From Siphonodentalium dalli (taxonomy: Eukaryota > Mollusca > Scaphopoda > Gadilida > Siphonodentaliidae), in NCBI GenBank assembly GCA_032622095.1, contig CP136069.1, forward strand, positions 163,423,043 through 163,487,042: a DNA stretch of 64,000 nt, given 5' to 3'. Numbering within the stretch: position 1 is the first letter of the stretch; every line of letters starts with the position of its first letter. Below the pieces are notes generated by a model. It was not told where the DNA came from. It saw nothing but the letters and a program-made list of their open reading frames with translations, and searched no databases. Of the stretch, positions 1 to 11,689 are shown piece after piece. Both the position numbers and the translations under genes were made by a program.

Positions 1-55
1 TATGGTAAAGCATGGTATTACTTCACATCATTAATGAGTTATTAGCTGTCACATA

Positions 56-207
56 AGGATTAAATGTCATGTGGACTGTTTTTTATGAAGATGTAACCGT
101 GAGGTAAGTGGTCATAACTTGTGTAAAACCCGGTTTTATATACAAGTTATGACCACTTACCTCACGGTTACATCTCCATAAAAACAGTCCACATGACAGT
201 TAATCCT
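56..207. mobile_element. Foldback MITE in a TA target
   Basis: A 152-bp near-perfect hairpin. The left arm, starting AGGATTAAATGTCATGTGG, returns as its reverse complement ending CCACATGACAGTTAATCCT. The arms are about 70 bp with a few mismatches and a short AT-rich loop. TA flanks both sides (54-55, 208-209), which fits a nonautonomous element of a TA-targeting (Tc1/mariner-like) superfamily. It has no coding capacity. Superfamily assignment is inferred from the TA duplication only. Confidence 0.75.
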
Positions 208-639
208 TATATTTATATACATTTAGCAAAAAAGCCACTTTTTTAAATGTATTTAAATCGAAAAGTGTATCGTGACAAAACCAGCCCAAAATATCCCATA
301 GCACCCTTGGCAAAAGTTAACACGAACAATTTCTCTTTATATTGAAACCAGATGATTTATTAAGTCAATCCTGCGCGAGTCCAAATGCGCCCAAAACATT
401 ACGCGTTCGTCTTTCCCAAACCTATGACGCGTCGATGTAATTATGAGGCTGCAGTTATGAGCTGTTGCCCGTTCACCGATAAATAATTGCAACTAGCCAC
501 GTGGGCGCCGACCAATCAGAATGCTGGATTTAGTGATAATCACACTTAGTATGTAAATATATAACATTAAAACTAAGTAATGTAGAACTCAGTTATTCAC
601 AAAATCCATATCTGACTGGAACTAAACCATACAAAAAAA

Positions 640-985
640 GCACCATGTACTACCACCAGTAGTACCAAGGTGATTTACCATGGTACTAACACGGGTGATA
701 ACTCTATTTCATAATAGCACATTACGCAGCTGGTGTGTTTTCTGTCGTACTCAAAAGTTAACAGAATGGGACAAGAATATTGTTATAACTAAGTCGGCTG
801 GCTAAGTCAAGAATAGCTTAATACCTTAGGTAATCACATGTCTCATTATTGACCTCCAATATGTTACCTCAAATTTTAAGACGTCTTAAAGCGTACCCTG
901 GTACTACCATGGTAAATTACCAAGTAAAGTACCCTGGCACTACATGGTAACGTATCCTGGTACTAACATGGTAAAGTCCCTACCA
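640..985. repeat. Cluster of TACCATGGTA-type palindromes
   Basis: The palindromic core ACCATGGTA and close variants (TGGTACTA, ACATGGTAA, CCTGGTACT) recur in loose tandem, most densely at 895-985. A second cluster of the same motif lies at 25755-25825. No ORF or transposon end is visible. It behaves like a dispersed palindromic microsatellite family. Confidence 0.6.
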
Positions 986-990
986 TACTA

Positions 991-2640
991 ACATACATGG
1001 CTATGATCCAAGCTCCCGTTAGCTTGATGTGTGGTCATTGGTATCCGTTACTTATCTATAACATATATCACTGTGTACATACGACACCGGAAGAAGTTCA
1101 CACGAGTGTTTTTATGCTACAGAAGGTGCATATATCAGGATTTTTCTCGCATACTTTGAGACGAACCATCTCATGTGTATGTCAGATATACTGTAGTTAA
1201 CAAAGGCTTTGACACAAATCGCAAGGTTTATTTGTCAATTGACAATTTGGGCGATAATTCGCAAGAAAAGTAATCACCTAATTCTGTTTAAAACTGAGCA
1301 AAAATAGAATAGCGCAAACATCTAACAAAACTTGGTCTAATATACAGATGGTTGTTTTATCTGCGTTATATATAACGCATCTGGTATCAATAAGACATTT
1401 TTTTCTGAAAACACATCAGCTGCGTAATTGCTATATGAAATAGAGTTATCGCGCATGCCCTTGTAACATCACATCGGTAAAGGCCCTGAAAACATGGCAC
1501 AGCGGGATCTACTCCAGAAAAATATGGTAAAGTCAGGTAACAAAAAAAAGATATACTCCAATAAAAGCCATGTAAAACCAATGCAAAAAGGACATACCCC
1601 TGTAAATTCCAAGTAAAGGCATCCCACTTACATTATTCTCTGGTAATCCTGGTGTATTACCATTACATACAACAAATTAACCAACATGGGAGCCTATGTA
1701 CCAGAATGTTTGAGATTGATTGGACTCAACCTTGCAAAGATGTTTCCATTTTGGACATAAATATACAGAAAAATTTAAACACAACCCTACCCACCGAAAT
1801 GATTGTCCCTGCATGGTTGAAATACGTCTTGACTGATCAGTGTGTAAGTGTGGACATAATCAAGCCTGAAATGTTTCCATGACAACATACCAGAGTTTAG
1901 TCTAGAAATAAGACATAGATTCATACTATCATTCCCCTCGTATTACTTGTATATTAGTGTATGGCATTACCTCACCTCATTCGAAATCACATGATGTGTT
2001 ATTAGCTGCCACATAACATTAATGCTATAGGGAATGCAGAACTTAGTTATTCACAAAATACATCTCTGACTGAAACCAACCGATATAAAAAGCATCATGG
2101 TCGTAGCGCCATGTTTTGAAGTAACTGACTACTTTTGAAGTGAAGCGTTTTTAAAGAGCGTTTTTCTTGTCTCGAATAAATATATATTGACTAAATAACT
2201 GAGAAATGAAAAAAATACAAAACATTTAAGAGCGTTGTTTTAAAGAGCGTTGTTTTTTTCAGAAGAAATTATTTTATTGAGGTGGTACCAGAGTATATAT
2301 CATGAACGTGTGAAGTTTTGGAATACCTATCGGCCATCTCAATGTTGTATTTGCAGATCCAAAAATGATGTTGAAACGTATATTAAACATATAAAAATGA
2401 CCACCATTATAGATGTACAGTGTTTTAAATTTAGTGATTGTTCCTAGAATTTTTAATCAACGTTTTGATTAAATCCGAAACAGATATCCTGATTTGTCAT
2501 TGTTGAGTACTCGTTGCTCAACATTGAACAAAAACTGCTCAACAAATTATCACTCAACGTGTTGATTATACAGTTTAGTCAACACGGTTTGTAGTGTAGT
2601 GATAATCGGAGACTATAACATCGTGGACTTTTAAACTCGA
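991..2640. other. No gene recognised
   Basis: AT-rich sequence with only short spurious ORFs. One more copy of the leading repeat phrase (about 1965-2060, TATTAGCTGCCACATAA) resembles positions 38-60 and suggests older dispersed repeats. Nothing else is supportable. Confidence 0.5.
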
Positions 2641-2875
2641 CTTACAATGTCTTCGTTTTCCCCACCACCACCCGCTAGTCCAGCACGATCTCCGACGTCT
2701 TCGTCGCTCCCATGCCAATCTGTTCTCTCTTTTTCGTTCCTCGACGGGGCGTTCTTCATCTGGAAAGGAGCACTGTTAATCAAGTTCATTTTATACATCA
2801 GGCGGGGTTCTTATGTGAGACCAGGGATGTGGCTAGAGGGTCTCCGCTGGGGGGGGTGTCCATCTTGAGAATTTC

Positions 2876-3075
2876 AAACTGCACTGCACCCCCCCCCCTT
2901 AAGTCGGAATAATCATACCAACACAACTTTTTTCATAATTCCATTTGCACCACCCCCCCCCCCCATTGAGTCGGAATCACACCAACACAACTTCTTGCAT
3001 CATTTGCACCCCTGAGTCGGAATCGCACCCCAACACAACTTTTGCATAATTCCATTTGCACCCCCCCCCCCCTTC
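2876..3075. repeat. C-rich tandem repeat inside the hAT element
   Basis: Three to four units of about 65-70 bp share TGAGTCGGAATC, CACCAACACAACTT and CATAATTCCATTTGCA. They are separated by poly-C runs of up to about 14 bases. The homopolymer lengths differ between units. Confidence 0.7.
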
Positions 3076-3235
3076 TACCTCATGCTCAGGCCTAATTTCC
3101 TATATATTCATAAGCCATGCTTCTGTTTTCCCAGTATGAGAACATTAAGATATTTTAACCTGAAAATTGCCCCAAAAAACCACTAGTGATCTAATTCCAG
3201 ACAAATGCACACAGCTACCGACAACAGACCAGGAA

Positions 3236-3830
3236 ACACCGGGCCGACCATGGTTGTTTGGCCCGGTGTGAGAAAATTTTGAAAACTATATACAATAAAA
3301 TCGCAAATCCTAGCATCTAGACTGGCCTCAACTGAAGCTTTCCTAGTGTTGGAAATTTCAAACCTCATGTTCCCCCTCAGGTTGGAAAATTCTTCAACTG
3401 ATGACCATTTATGTTTACAAGTTTGACCAAATGTAGTAAAGTATTGTTTTGCTAAACTAATTAGCAGTTTTATATTGGCCATGTGGATGGGGCAATGACA
3501 CACCGGGCCGACCATGGTTCGGCCCGGTGTGCGAAAATTTTGAAATCTGAACAAGAAAATCGCAAAATCCTAACATCTAGACTAGCCTCAAGCCTTCCTA
3601 CTGTTGGAAATTTCAAACCCTACACCCCCACTTAGGTTGGAAAATTTCCAACTGATGACAATTCCAATGACAATGTTGACCAATTGTATGACAATATTGT
3701 TTTCTTAAATTAACTAGAAGTTTTTGACTGGCCACGGGGGAGGGACCAGGACACAAGCTTTCCAAGTGTTGGAAATTTTCAACCTGTCACCCCCCTAAGG
3801 TTGGAAAATTTCCAACTGATGTCCATTTCT
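3236..3830. repeat. ~264-bp direct repeats with inverted CCGGGCC arms
   Basis: Two copies begin with ACACCGGGCCGACCATGGTT and continue through CATCTAGACT and GTTGGAAATTTCAAACC (period about 264 bp from 3241 to 3505). A third partial copy starts near 3755. Each full copy contains a GGGCCGACCATGGTT...GGCCCGGTGT hairpin. Confidence 0.65.
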
Positions 3831-4544
3831 GTCAAAAAAATTGACAAAAAATAGGAACATACGCAAATATTGGTCGAAAAACAATAAATTCCCCCCAATA
3901 AATTGTTTTATAATCAAACTACAAGAACATTTTAAACCTATTGATGGTGTGAAATTTCGTTGTGGCAGGTATGAAATTTCCAACTATTGAAAATATAGCT
4001 CTCTGCTGGGGGTGAGACACCCCCCCCCCCCACCCCCCCCCCCTCTAGCCACATCCCTGTGTGAGACGAAATATACCCCACGCAGTTTAATTATGTGCAC
4101 GTGTGTGAAGGATGTGCCACCGTTCCTGCTTGGGACGCTCTAACGTTATCCGTGTAGTGTATAACACACGGATAAGAACTTGGGATCTCAAAGAGACACG
4201 CATTATTTTTCCCATCAAATATATGTGAATAAAGAGTTGCATATGCCGTCTCACCAATTAGCCATCGTATGTAACTTGTGATGGTGTCAACCTTACTATG
4301 ACAATATATCCTATCCGTAATCGTAATATTGATGTTTGCGAAAGGTCTCTAATGTAACTTAATGCATGCATTTCCATGACAATAACAGAACTTGCGCGAT
4401 CGAAAGACAAGGCGATAAGAGAAACCATTGTTACACAGTGTTCGCAACATTTCAGGAAGCTTCAGTCATGGAAGGGTTAAATATATATGATGAATATTAT
4501 GATAAGTCATATGCAGTATCGCGGAAACACATGCATGCAGCACA

Positions 4545-4925
4545 ATTAAACATGCAGCACAATTAAACATACACCACAATTAACCATGCACCACAATTAA
4601 ACATACACCACAATTGACCACCCACCACAATTAACGATGCACCAAAATTAACGATGCACCATTATTAACCATGCACCACAATTAAGATATACCAAAATTA
4701 ACGATGCACCAAAATTAACGATGCACCATAATTAACCATGCGCCACACTTAACCATGCAGCATAATTAACCACCACAATTAGCGATGCACCACAATTAAC
4801 GATGCACCACAAATAACGATGCACCACAATTAACGATGAACCACAATTAACCATGCACCACAATTAACCAATGTACCACAATTAGCCATGCACCACAATT
4901 AGCCATGCAGCACAACACATTCTGG
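4545..4925. repeat. 17-bp minisatellite
   Basis: About 20 imperfect copies of a unit close to ATGCACCACAATTAACG, with variants CAACG/CAACC and occasional deletions. Not coding. Confidence 0.85.
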
Positions 4926-5049
4926 ACAACAAAAGTGTGGCAAATATACACACAATGTGTATCAGCGATAATTGTCAATATAAACACATGTGTATCAGTG
5001 ATAATCGTCAAATATAAACACATGTGTATCGGCGATAATCGTCAAATAA

Positions 5050-5480
5050 CAAGCAAGATGGCTGCTGGTGGCCATGTTTTTAACGATTTTCAAAATAGGA
5101 GGCTTCCATCTAGTTATCCCGAAGATCCATACGAATTGTGGTGATGATCGGCTGAGAGATGTGACCTAAGGGTGTGCCAAAGGATTTAGTCATGCAAAGA
5201 GTAAAATCCAAGATGGCTCCTGGCGGCCTTGTTTTTTTTAACGAATTTAACGAATTTCGGTCAAAATAGGAGGCTCCCATCTAGAGGTCACACTGAAGAT
5301 CCATATGAAGTTTGGTGACAATCGGATGTGAGATGTGGGATGCAGGGTGTGCCGATGGATTCAAATTTTTGAAATCCAAGATTGCTGCTGGCGGCCATGT
5401 TTTTTAACGAATTTCGGTCAAAATAGGAGGCTCCCATCTAGAGGTCATCCTGAAGATCCATATGAAATTTGTTTTCAAAT
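5050..5480. repeat. ~165-bp tandem repeat (AAGATGGCTGCTGGCGGCC family)
   Basis: Three units start with AAGATGGCTGCTGGTGGCC near 5054, 5211 and 5381. They share a block reading AAAATAGGAGGCTCCCATCT followed by a GAAGATCCATA block. The same family lies in the opposite orientation at 8430-8740, so the two stretches bracket about 3 kb. Confidence 0.7.
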
Positions 5481-6240
5481 TGTGATTGTGTATTAGCCAC
5501 ATGAACATACTGGCCCAGTTCCAATTTGGATTTGGTCCTCCCATTTTTGCCGGAGTTATGGTCCTTGTCGAATTATAATTTGCCGACTAGTTTGGTTTTC
5601 GGGTGATAACTTTAGTTTTAGTAATCTGATTGTTTCAAATTGTGTATATGTATTATGTATTAGCCACATAGAAAATACAGGCCCAGTTCCAATTTGGATT
5701 AGGTCCACCCATTTTTGCCGGAGTTATGGTCCTTGTCGACTTAGAATTTGCCGATAAGTTTGGTTTCCGGGTGATAACTTTTGTTTTAGTAATCTGATTA
5801 TTTTCAAATATTGTATGTGGATTAGCCACATGTAAATACAGGCCCAGTTCCAATTTGGATTTGGTCCGCCCTTTTTTGCCGGAGTTATGGTCCTTGTCGA
5901 CTTAGAATTTGCCGATTAGTTTGGTGTCCGTGTGATAACTTTAGTTTTAGTTATCTGATTGTTTTATTATCTGGTACATGGATTACTCATAGGAAAATAC
6001 AAGTACAGTTCAAATTTCGGTTCCGTCCACCTATTTTTGGTCCTTGTTGGCTTATAATTTGACGAGAATTGTGGTTTCCGGGTGATATAGCTTTAGTTAT
6101 AGTTATCAGATTGTTTTCAAATTTTGAATATCGATTACACGTGATAATACAGGTCAAGTTTGATGTTAGGTTCTTTGGCAGTTAAGGTCTTTGTCGACTT
6201 ATAATTTGAATCTGGGTCCAGTTCGAATATGGACTACGTC
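5480..6240. repeat. ~165-bp tandem repeat (GGAGTTATGGTCCTTGTCGAC family)
   Basis: Four to five units share GCCACAT, GGCCCAGTTCCAATTTGG, GCCGGAGTTATGGTCCTTG and GGGTGATAACTTTAG, with a period of about 165 bp at 5550, 5716 and 5880 and then increasing decay. A related array with similar phrases (ACATGAGTTACGG, TTTCGACTTAGAATTTGAC) occurs at 61640-62200. Confidence 0.7.
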
Positions 6241-6637
6241 CAATGAATTTGGGTGACGACTTATAATTTTAGAAAACATCTGATGAATTTTGTGTCCGTC
6301 ATTGCGTGGAATAGTTAACATGTAGAGAGTTGGAAGCAAAATTTGATTAAATGGTTGTTCCAGTAATCTTTTTTTTTTCATTTCTAAAAAAGCAACCGGT
6401 CAAATAAAGCCACATTAGTGGGGGGCATGTTGCCTGGCGACCTTTCTATATGAATATAGTTACCACATTGCTCTCGGTTCTGGGCGTGGAACTGGACAGG
6501 TGTGCATGGTTATGTGTTGTTTGTTAATTCACACTGTACGCAGTGGACATTGAACACATGATTTGTAACTACATCGTTTGTCAAACTTCGATTGTCTGAT
6601 ATATCACAAGGGCCGAACAATGAATAATTGACTTTAA

Positions 6638-7023
6638 AGCTACTCAATCCGATCAGACGCTCCTATATTATTACTATTTCTTTGGCTTCGGGGGTAAAAA
6701 AATATTTGATTCCAGTCGAGGAACACACCCACCCATCAAAGCTCAGAGTGATCAGATATCGAAGATGGATAATTCTAAAATCAAGTGGTAATAATAACCA
6801 CTTGATTTTAGAGTTATCCATCTTCAACCGCTATAGACCGCCTGTTTGACCACGTGTTTCTGGACCACATATTATTGACATCTCGAGAAATAACAAACTT
6901 CAAAAATCGACATCTGATCACTCTAAGCTTTGATGGGTGGGTTCCTCGACTCGAATCAAATATTGTGTACCCCCAAAACCAGAGAAATAGTAATTTAGGA
7001 TCGTCTAATCGGATTGAGTACCT
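6638..7023. mobile_element. TTAA-target palindromic MITE, family 1 copy 1
   Basis: Long inverted arms begin AGCTACTCAATCCGATCAG and end CGGATTGAGTACCT, flanked by TTAA on both sides (6634-6637, 7024-7027). The centre is a perfect hairpin (CACTTGATTTTAGAGTTATC and its complement). Other copies lie at 15772, 22942, 50371 and 51253. TTAA duplication is known for piggyBac and Kolobok; the AGG terminus does not let me choose between them. Confidence 0.8.
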
Positions 7024-7660
7024 TTAACTGTCGGACACGTAAACTACATTTTAAATTAACTACAAGTTTACATCGGGTGTTGCTTCAGTCGGAGGTCAGG
7101 ATAATTTTCCAGGTCACAAGGTTGAAATGATTTTTTATTATTTTTGAGACCCACCACTCGGGAAAGCAAGCTTGTTCCTGTCCGATCTCGGATGCACACA
7201 CCCCTCCAATGCAAGTTTTCCCCCCAAGGGCAATTGGGTATCCACCCACAAAGTTAGATGAAAACCAGTAAAACTAGCAGGGTGTGAAATGTATTAAATA
7301 TCCATGCACATGGAATACTAATAACGTAAGGTTAGTGAGCAGTACTAGAAATCTCAGATTTTCACAACACTTGCCAATTAAACTTGTCAAAAAAGGTTCA
7401 GCATCCTATAACCAAATGCAGGTTACCCACATCATCAGTATATATGCGACAAAGATGCTATGCATGGTGCTCAAGACAATGTGTCAAACATGTTTTATTT
7501 AGGGTTAATTGGACAATTTAACCATTAAAACTCGATATCGTGGTCAGAATTCGTGGGAAGATTGTCGGGTAGATTGAAGATTCAAATATGAGCCAGTATG
7601 AGCCAAGGTCTTATTGAGTAATTTATATTTGGCGGCGAAAGATGGGGTCGAAGTGATATC
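7024..7660. other. No gene recognised
   Basis: Unremarkable AT-rich sequence. The short ORFs show no domain or composition signal. Confidence 0.4.
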
Positions 7661-7669
7661 TGTACAATA

Positions 7670-7850
7670 CAGTAATGCCCTATAAGTAATCGACTCCATA
7701 ACCACAGCAGAATTATGTGTAACTTTTTCAGTATTTAGTCGGAAATATGGCTTTCCGATTAATGGCAACAATCCATATTTCCGACTAAATCCTGAAAAGT
7801 TACCCATAATTCTGCTGTGGTTATGAGGTCGATTATTTAGAGCATTACTG
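7670..7850. mobile_element. Foldback MITE in a TA target
   Basis: A 181-bp hairpin. The CAGTAATGC terminus at 7670 matches GCATTACTG ending at 7850. The arms, about 85 bp, include a perfect CCATATTTCCGACTAAAT inverted pair. TA flanks both ends (7668-7669, 7851-7852), consistent with a Tc1/mariner-like nonautonomous element. Confidence 0.75.
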
Positions 7851-8429
7851 TATATGTTTCGTTAACTTCTTATTGTATATGTTTAAGTGGCGATATAATT
7901 TGTTTTTCTTAGTTAATAATAAAGGCGTGGCCTGACTCAGTTATCATTGTCATGGAACCTCATCGGCAAACTGTGGTTTTGGCCCCGTAAAACAATTGGC
8001 CCCGTGTGAGCGACAGGCGTACTGCACGAACGGAGTAACTCAACCTGTAAACACGGGGCTAAATCCATGTATAGTGTCACCTCATCCTTCCAGACAGTAA
8101 ACCATAGTTTATAACATACTGACTGGCTCTGGACCTCCGATCAGTCACCACATTGCTACACAATACACACATATAATACCAATGTACAGCCATTGGCTGT
8201 CAGCAAATGAATGTACCTGGAATGCACCGGGTTTTAACGCCGGATTTTGCAACAATAACACCAGGTAACACGCTAAAAATTATATTTGGGTTATATTTGG
8301 TGTTTAGGCAGCTTTATATATGCATAGTTTGTTCCAATATAATAAAGTACCAATATTAATATGATTGAAGTTGATTGGGATATAATTGTTTCACGCCATT
8401 TATGTTATGATTATGATTCTGGGATCACC

Positions 8430-8740
8430 TTGAGATGGGAGCTATCGAATGTGAACGATTATCTATGAAAAACATGGCCGCCGGCAGCCATCTTGGATTT
8501 TACTCTTTGCATCACTATATACTATAGCACACACTGCAGAGCATAACCCTATCCGATCATCAGCAAACGTCGTATGGATCATATGGGTGAATTCTAGATG
8601 GGTGCTTACCAAATATTTCGAATTATGTTAGAAACATGGTGCCAGCGGCCATCTTGGATTTTACTCTATGTATAACTAAATCCTTTAGCACACCTTACAG
8701 GTAGCATTTCTCATCCAATCGTCACCAAACTGTACATGGA
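8430..8740. repeat. Inverted copies of the GGCGGCCATCTTGG repeat
   Basis: Two units containing CAGCCATCTTGGATTTTACTC and GCGGCCATCTTGGATTTTAC are reverse complements of the 5050-5480 family, with a spacing of about 170 bp. With 5050-5480 they form a widely spaced inverted pair. Confidence 0.65.
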
Positions 8741-9415
8741 TCTTCGGGGTTACCTGTATTTTTTATTTACTTCAGTTATGGCCCTCAGTTCAGTGATATG
8801 GTTCTTTAGTTCGCCCATTTTTTGCGATTCTCGGCCGAACGTATTCACTCTTATGGGCATAAAAGCTCGACCAGATCCATCGTTGATGCGCAACTTTTGT
8901 TTGTTTTTTTATGTATAGTACCCGGGTTATTTTATTAATATAAACAAAATTATATAATTAAGCACCTGTCTAATAATATTGTTTAAATTAATATAACATT
9001 TAGTGGTTTGGAATTGACATGTCTTAGAACATACACGATGTACATTGCCTATTTGCGTATTACTAACTATTGATTCTGAATCTGTACAATAAATTTGTAT
9101 ATATAGATGACTATTAAAGACGTCTATCTCATCCTATAACAAGTTTTATTACACGCTTGTTCCTAGAAGTACAGTGTTATTGCTCGTGTTCCATATTTAC
9201 AAATCCGTATGGAACGTAAGTTCCATACGCATCTCGTTAACGTAAAATGACGTCCATGACGTTCGCCTCAACCATGAAACTGCATGGAACTATTTAAATA
9301 AATAAATCATCACACATAACAAACACGCCTAAATAAACCTTCTAATCCCAGCTAATCCTGTATTGTTAATGCACGGATTCTAGGACGCGAAGCGTGTAAT
9401 GAACACAGAACGACA
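8741..9415. other. No gene recognised
   Basis: AT-rich sequence without a recognisable exon, terminal repeat or array. Confidence 0.4.
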
Positions 9416-9417
9416 TA

Positions 9418-10262
9418 GTGCAGCGGCCAAATCGAAAAAGAGCTCTAGTTTTCGAGATACCCCTACCCACGGTAGAACAAGTTAAAACTAACTTTATTTA
9501 AAGGAGAAATATATACTCTTTACGAAAATGATAGTGAAAAATAACGGAATTGGTGGTGGCTATTCTCAAATTGACGATGAACGATACCCACCAGTGACTT
9601 TTCCCAGAAATTAACAATTTTGGTAAAGTGAGCCCTGCGGCTATGTCCTAAGTTATTTGCCCACATTGTTGGTGTTAAAATGACTACAGCAAACCATATT
9701 TGTACCTGATATGCAAGAAGTGTTGGTTAATTTGGATTTTCGTACCATTTGGAGCCGAAACATTTATTTTTTATTGAAAAATCACTCTTTTTCAAAAAAA
9801 TTATATTTTTCGAACATTATCATTCAAACGTATATTGCAATAATATTGAAATATTTAGGTCATATTGTGTAGTAGTTATCTAGCAAGCATATGAAGGAAG
9901 AAGTTAACAACAATTTTGAACGGTTTGCGAGATATTGGATTTTAGCTACCCCTCCCCCAAACACGTTGTTTTGATAATGTCATTACAAACATTTTTGAAT
10001 TGATCTGAATGGGACCCAATATGAATATTGTACTGAAAGTGTTGTCCAGAGATGCCGTTTAATCGATTACAGATGTGTTCAGGCTTTCCTACCACCAGTT
10101 ACAACAACAACAATTATTTTATTGATAACAGTAAATTTTGCATGCATTAACATCGATGTTAAGTACTAAAACCTTTGTTATAAACAACGTGACCAACTAT
10201 ATAACATATGGCTCAGTAGTTATCTGGACAACACAAGTAGAAAGAATTTTACAGAAATTGAA
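9418..10262 (+). repeat. Left terminal inverted repeat of the 5.9-kb element
   Basis: Pairs with 14440-15299 in reverse orientation at high identity, with small indels. Contains TTACAACAACAACAATTATT and TTAACATCGATGTTAAG, each mirrored in the right arm. Confidence 0.75.
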
Positions 10263-10880
10263 AAATAACGGAATAGGTGGTGGCTATTGTCAAATCGACG
10301 ATGAGCGATACCCTCCAGTGACTTTTTTCAGAAATTAACGATTTTGGTAAAGCGAGCCCTGTGGCTGTGTCCTAGCCTATTTGCCCATATTGTTGGGGTT
10401 AAAATTACTACAACATACCATACTTCTACCTGATATGAAAAAAAGTGTTGGTTAATTTAGATTTTCCTGCCATTTGGAGCCAAAATATTATTTTTTGCTG
10501 AAAAATCACACTTTTTCACAAAAATATTATTTTTCGAACAGTATCATTCAAATGGATATTGTTATAATGCCCAAATATGTAATTTTTATGGTGATGCAGT
10601 TATCTGCCAAGCATGTGCAGAAAGAAGTTAACAGAAATTTAGAACAATTTGCGAAATAATGGATTTTAGCTACACCTCCCCCAAACACGTTTTTGGTCGA
10701 AAAATTACATATTTTTGTTCAGAACATTACCAAATTTCCCAATTGATCATACTGGGACCCAACATAATTCTTTTGCTGAAAATTGAGCCCGGGGACATTG
10801 CTTAAGTGATTAAAGACGTTTTCAGGCTTCCAGACCCCAAATTACAACAACAACGCATTTTATTTGCTATTACATACAAT
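10255..10880 (+). repeat. Second internal copy of the TIR unit
   Basis: Repeats the 9540-10100 sequence in direct orientation with more divergence (AAAAATAACGGAATAGGTGG, TTTGGAGCCAAAATATTA). The left arm therefore holds two tandem units of about 715 bp. Confidence 0.7.
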
Positions 10881-11689
10881 AAGTGTCGCATATCAATCAA
10901 CCAATCAATAGTTTATTCTCAAAAAACCAATAATGGTATACAGAGATTACAATAATTGGACAGCTGGAGAACCCAGCATGTCTGACGTATAGATGCACAA
11001 GTACTCCATTCGCGTTTAAGATTGAAATGCAGTAGTTTGAACTATGGCCAATTGAGTAATCACATTAAAACGTCCCCCCCCCCCCCCTCTGTCATTGTGG
11101 CAAATAGAAAAAGCATATCATTACTTTTTGGAATACAGTGGTCCTAAGACTGAACTTCTATGCGCCATACTGAATGTAATTTTATCAGAAATACTCTGTT
11201 TATGTACAGCAACTCAGTCAGCGCGAAAATATTAAAATAGTTGACGGGGTTCAGACATTTATCTCGAAAACAAAGCGATTTCCAAAATGCTGTCATTTGT
11301 TAAAACTTCGTGAAAAGCATTGAAACCCTGCTGAGCGCAAAATTTAGCACCTCCAGATCGTCTGCAATCTCACGGCGACGGGCGTATCAATGACGAAAAC
11401 AACATTATCTGTGTAGCATTGCGTCCAATCAGCTCCAACGAAACTATGTGTATATCATTGTATCCAATCAGTTACAACTGGATTAATTTTCCCCATACAA
11501 TCTCCCTCCCAGATAAATTGTTTACCTCCGGATAGAACTACCACATACTTATATATCGCATAGTTTCGGCCACAATATATGTTGATATTGAATTCATAAT
11601 TCCTTCAGTACATGATGTGTTCAAGACCTCAAATGGGGTATGGGTACATACAACAGTGAACATTTGCCAGCCGCTTGTTGTGGAGTGCC

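Larger units (their letters stand above)
2822..4059. mobile_element. hAT-type nonautonomous DNA transposon
   Basis: A 1,238-bp element bounded by terminal inverted repeats CAGGGATGTGGCTAGAGGG (left, from 2822) and its reverse complement ending at 4059. It is flanked by a perfect 8-bp duplication TGTGAGAC (2814-2821 and 4060-4067). An 8-bp duplication with CAGGG termini is diagnostic of the hAT superfamily. The interior is noncoding: C-homopolymer-rich tandem units near the left end, then about 264-bp direct repeats carrying an ACACCGGGCC/GGCCCGGTGT inverted pair. The 123-codon minus-strand ORF inside (3183-3554) runs across these repeats and looks spurious. Confidence 0.85.

Noticed and set aside
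3183-3554. 123-codon minus-strand ORF
   Set aside because: Lies across the hAT element's internal direct repeats; its repeated peptide phrases come from the DNA repeat, not a protein family.
4545-4925. Possible CRISPR-like array
   Set aside because: Units are contiguous 17-bp repeats without spacers, in an animal genome; an ordinary minisatellite.
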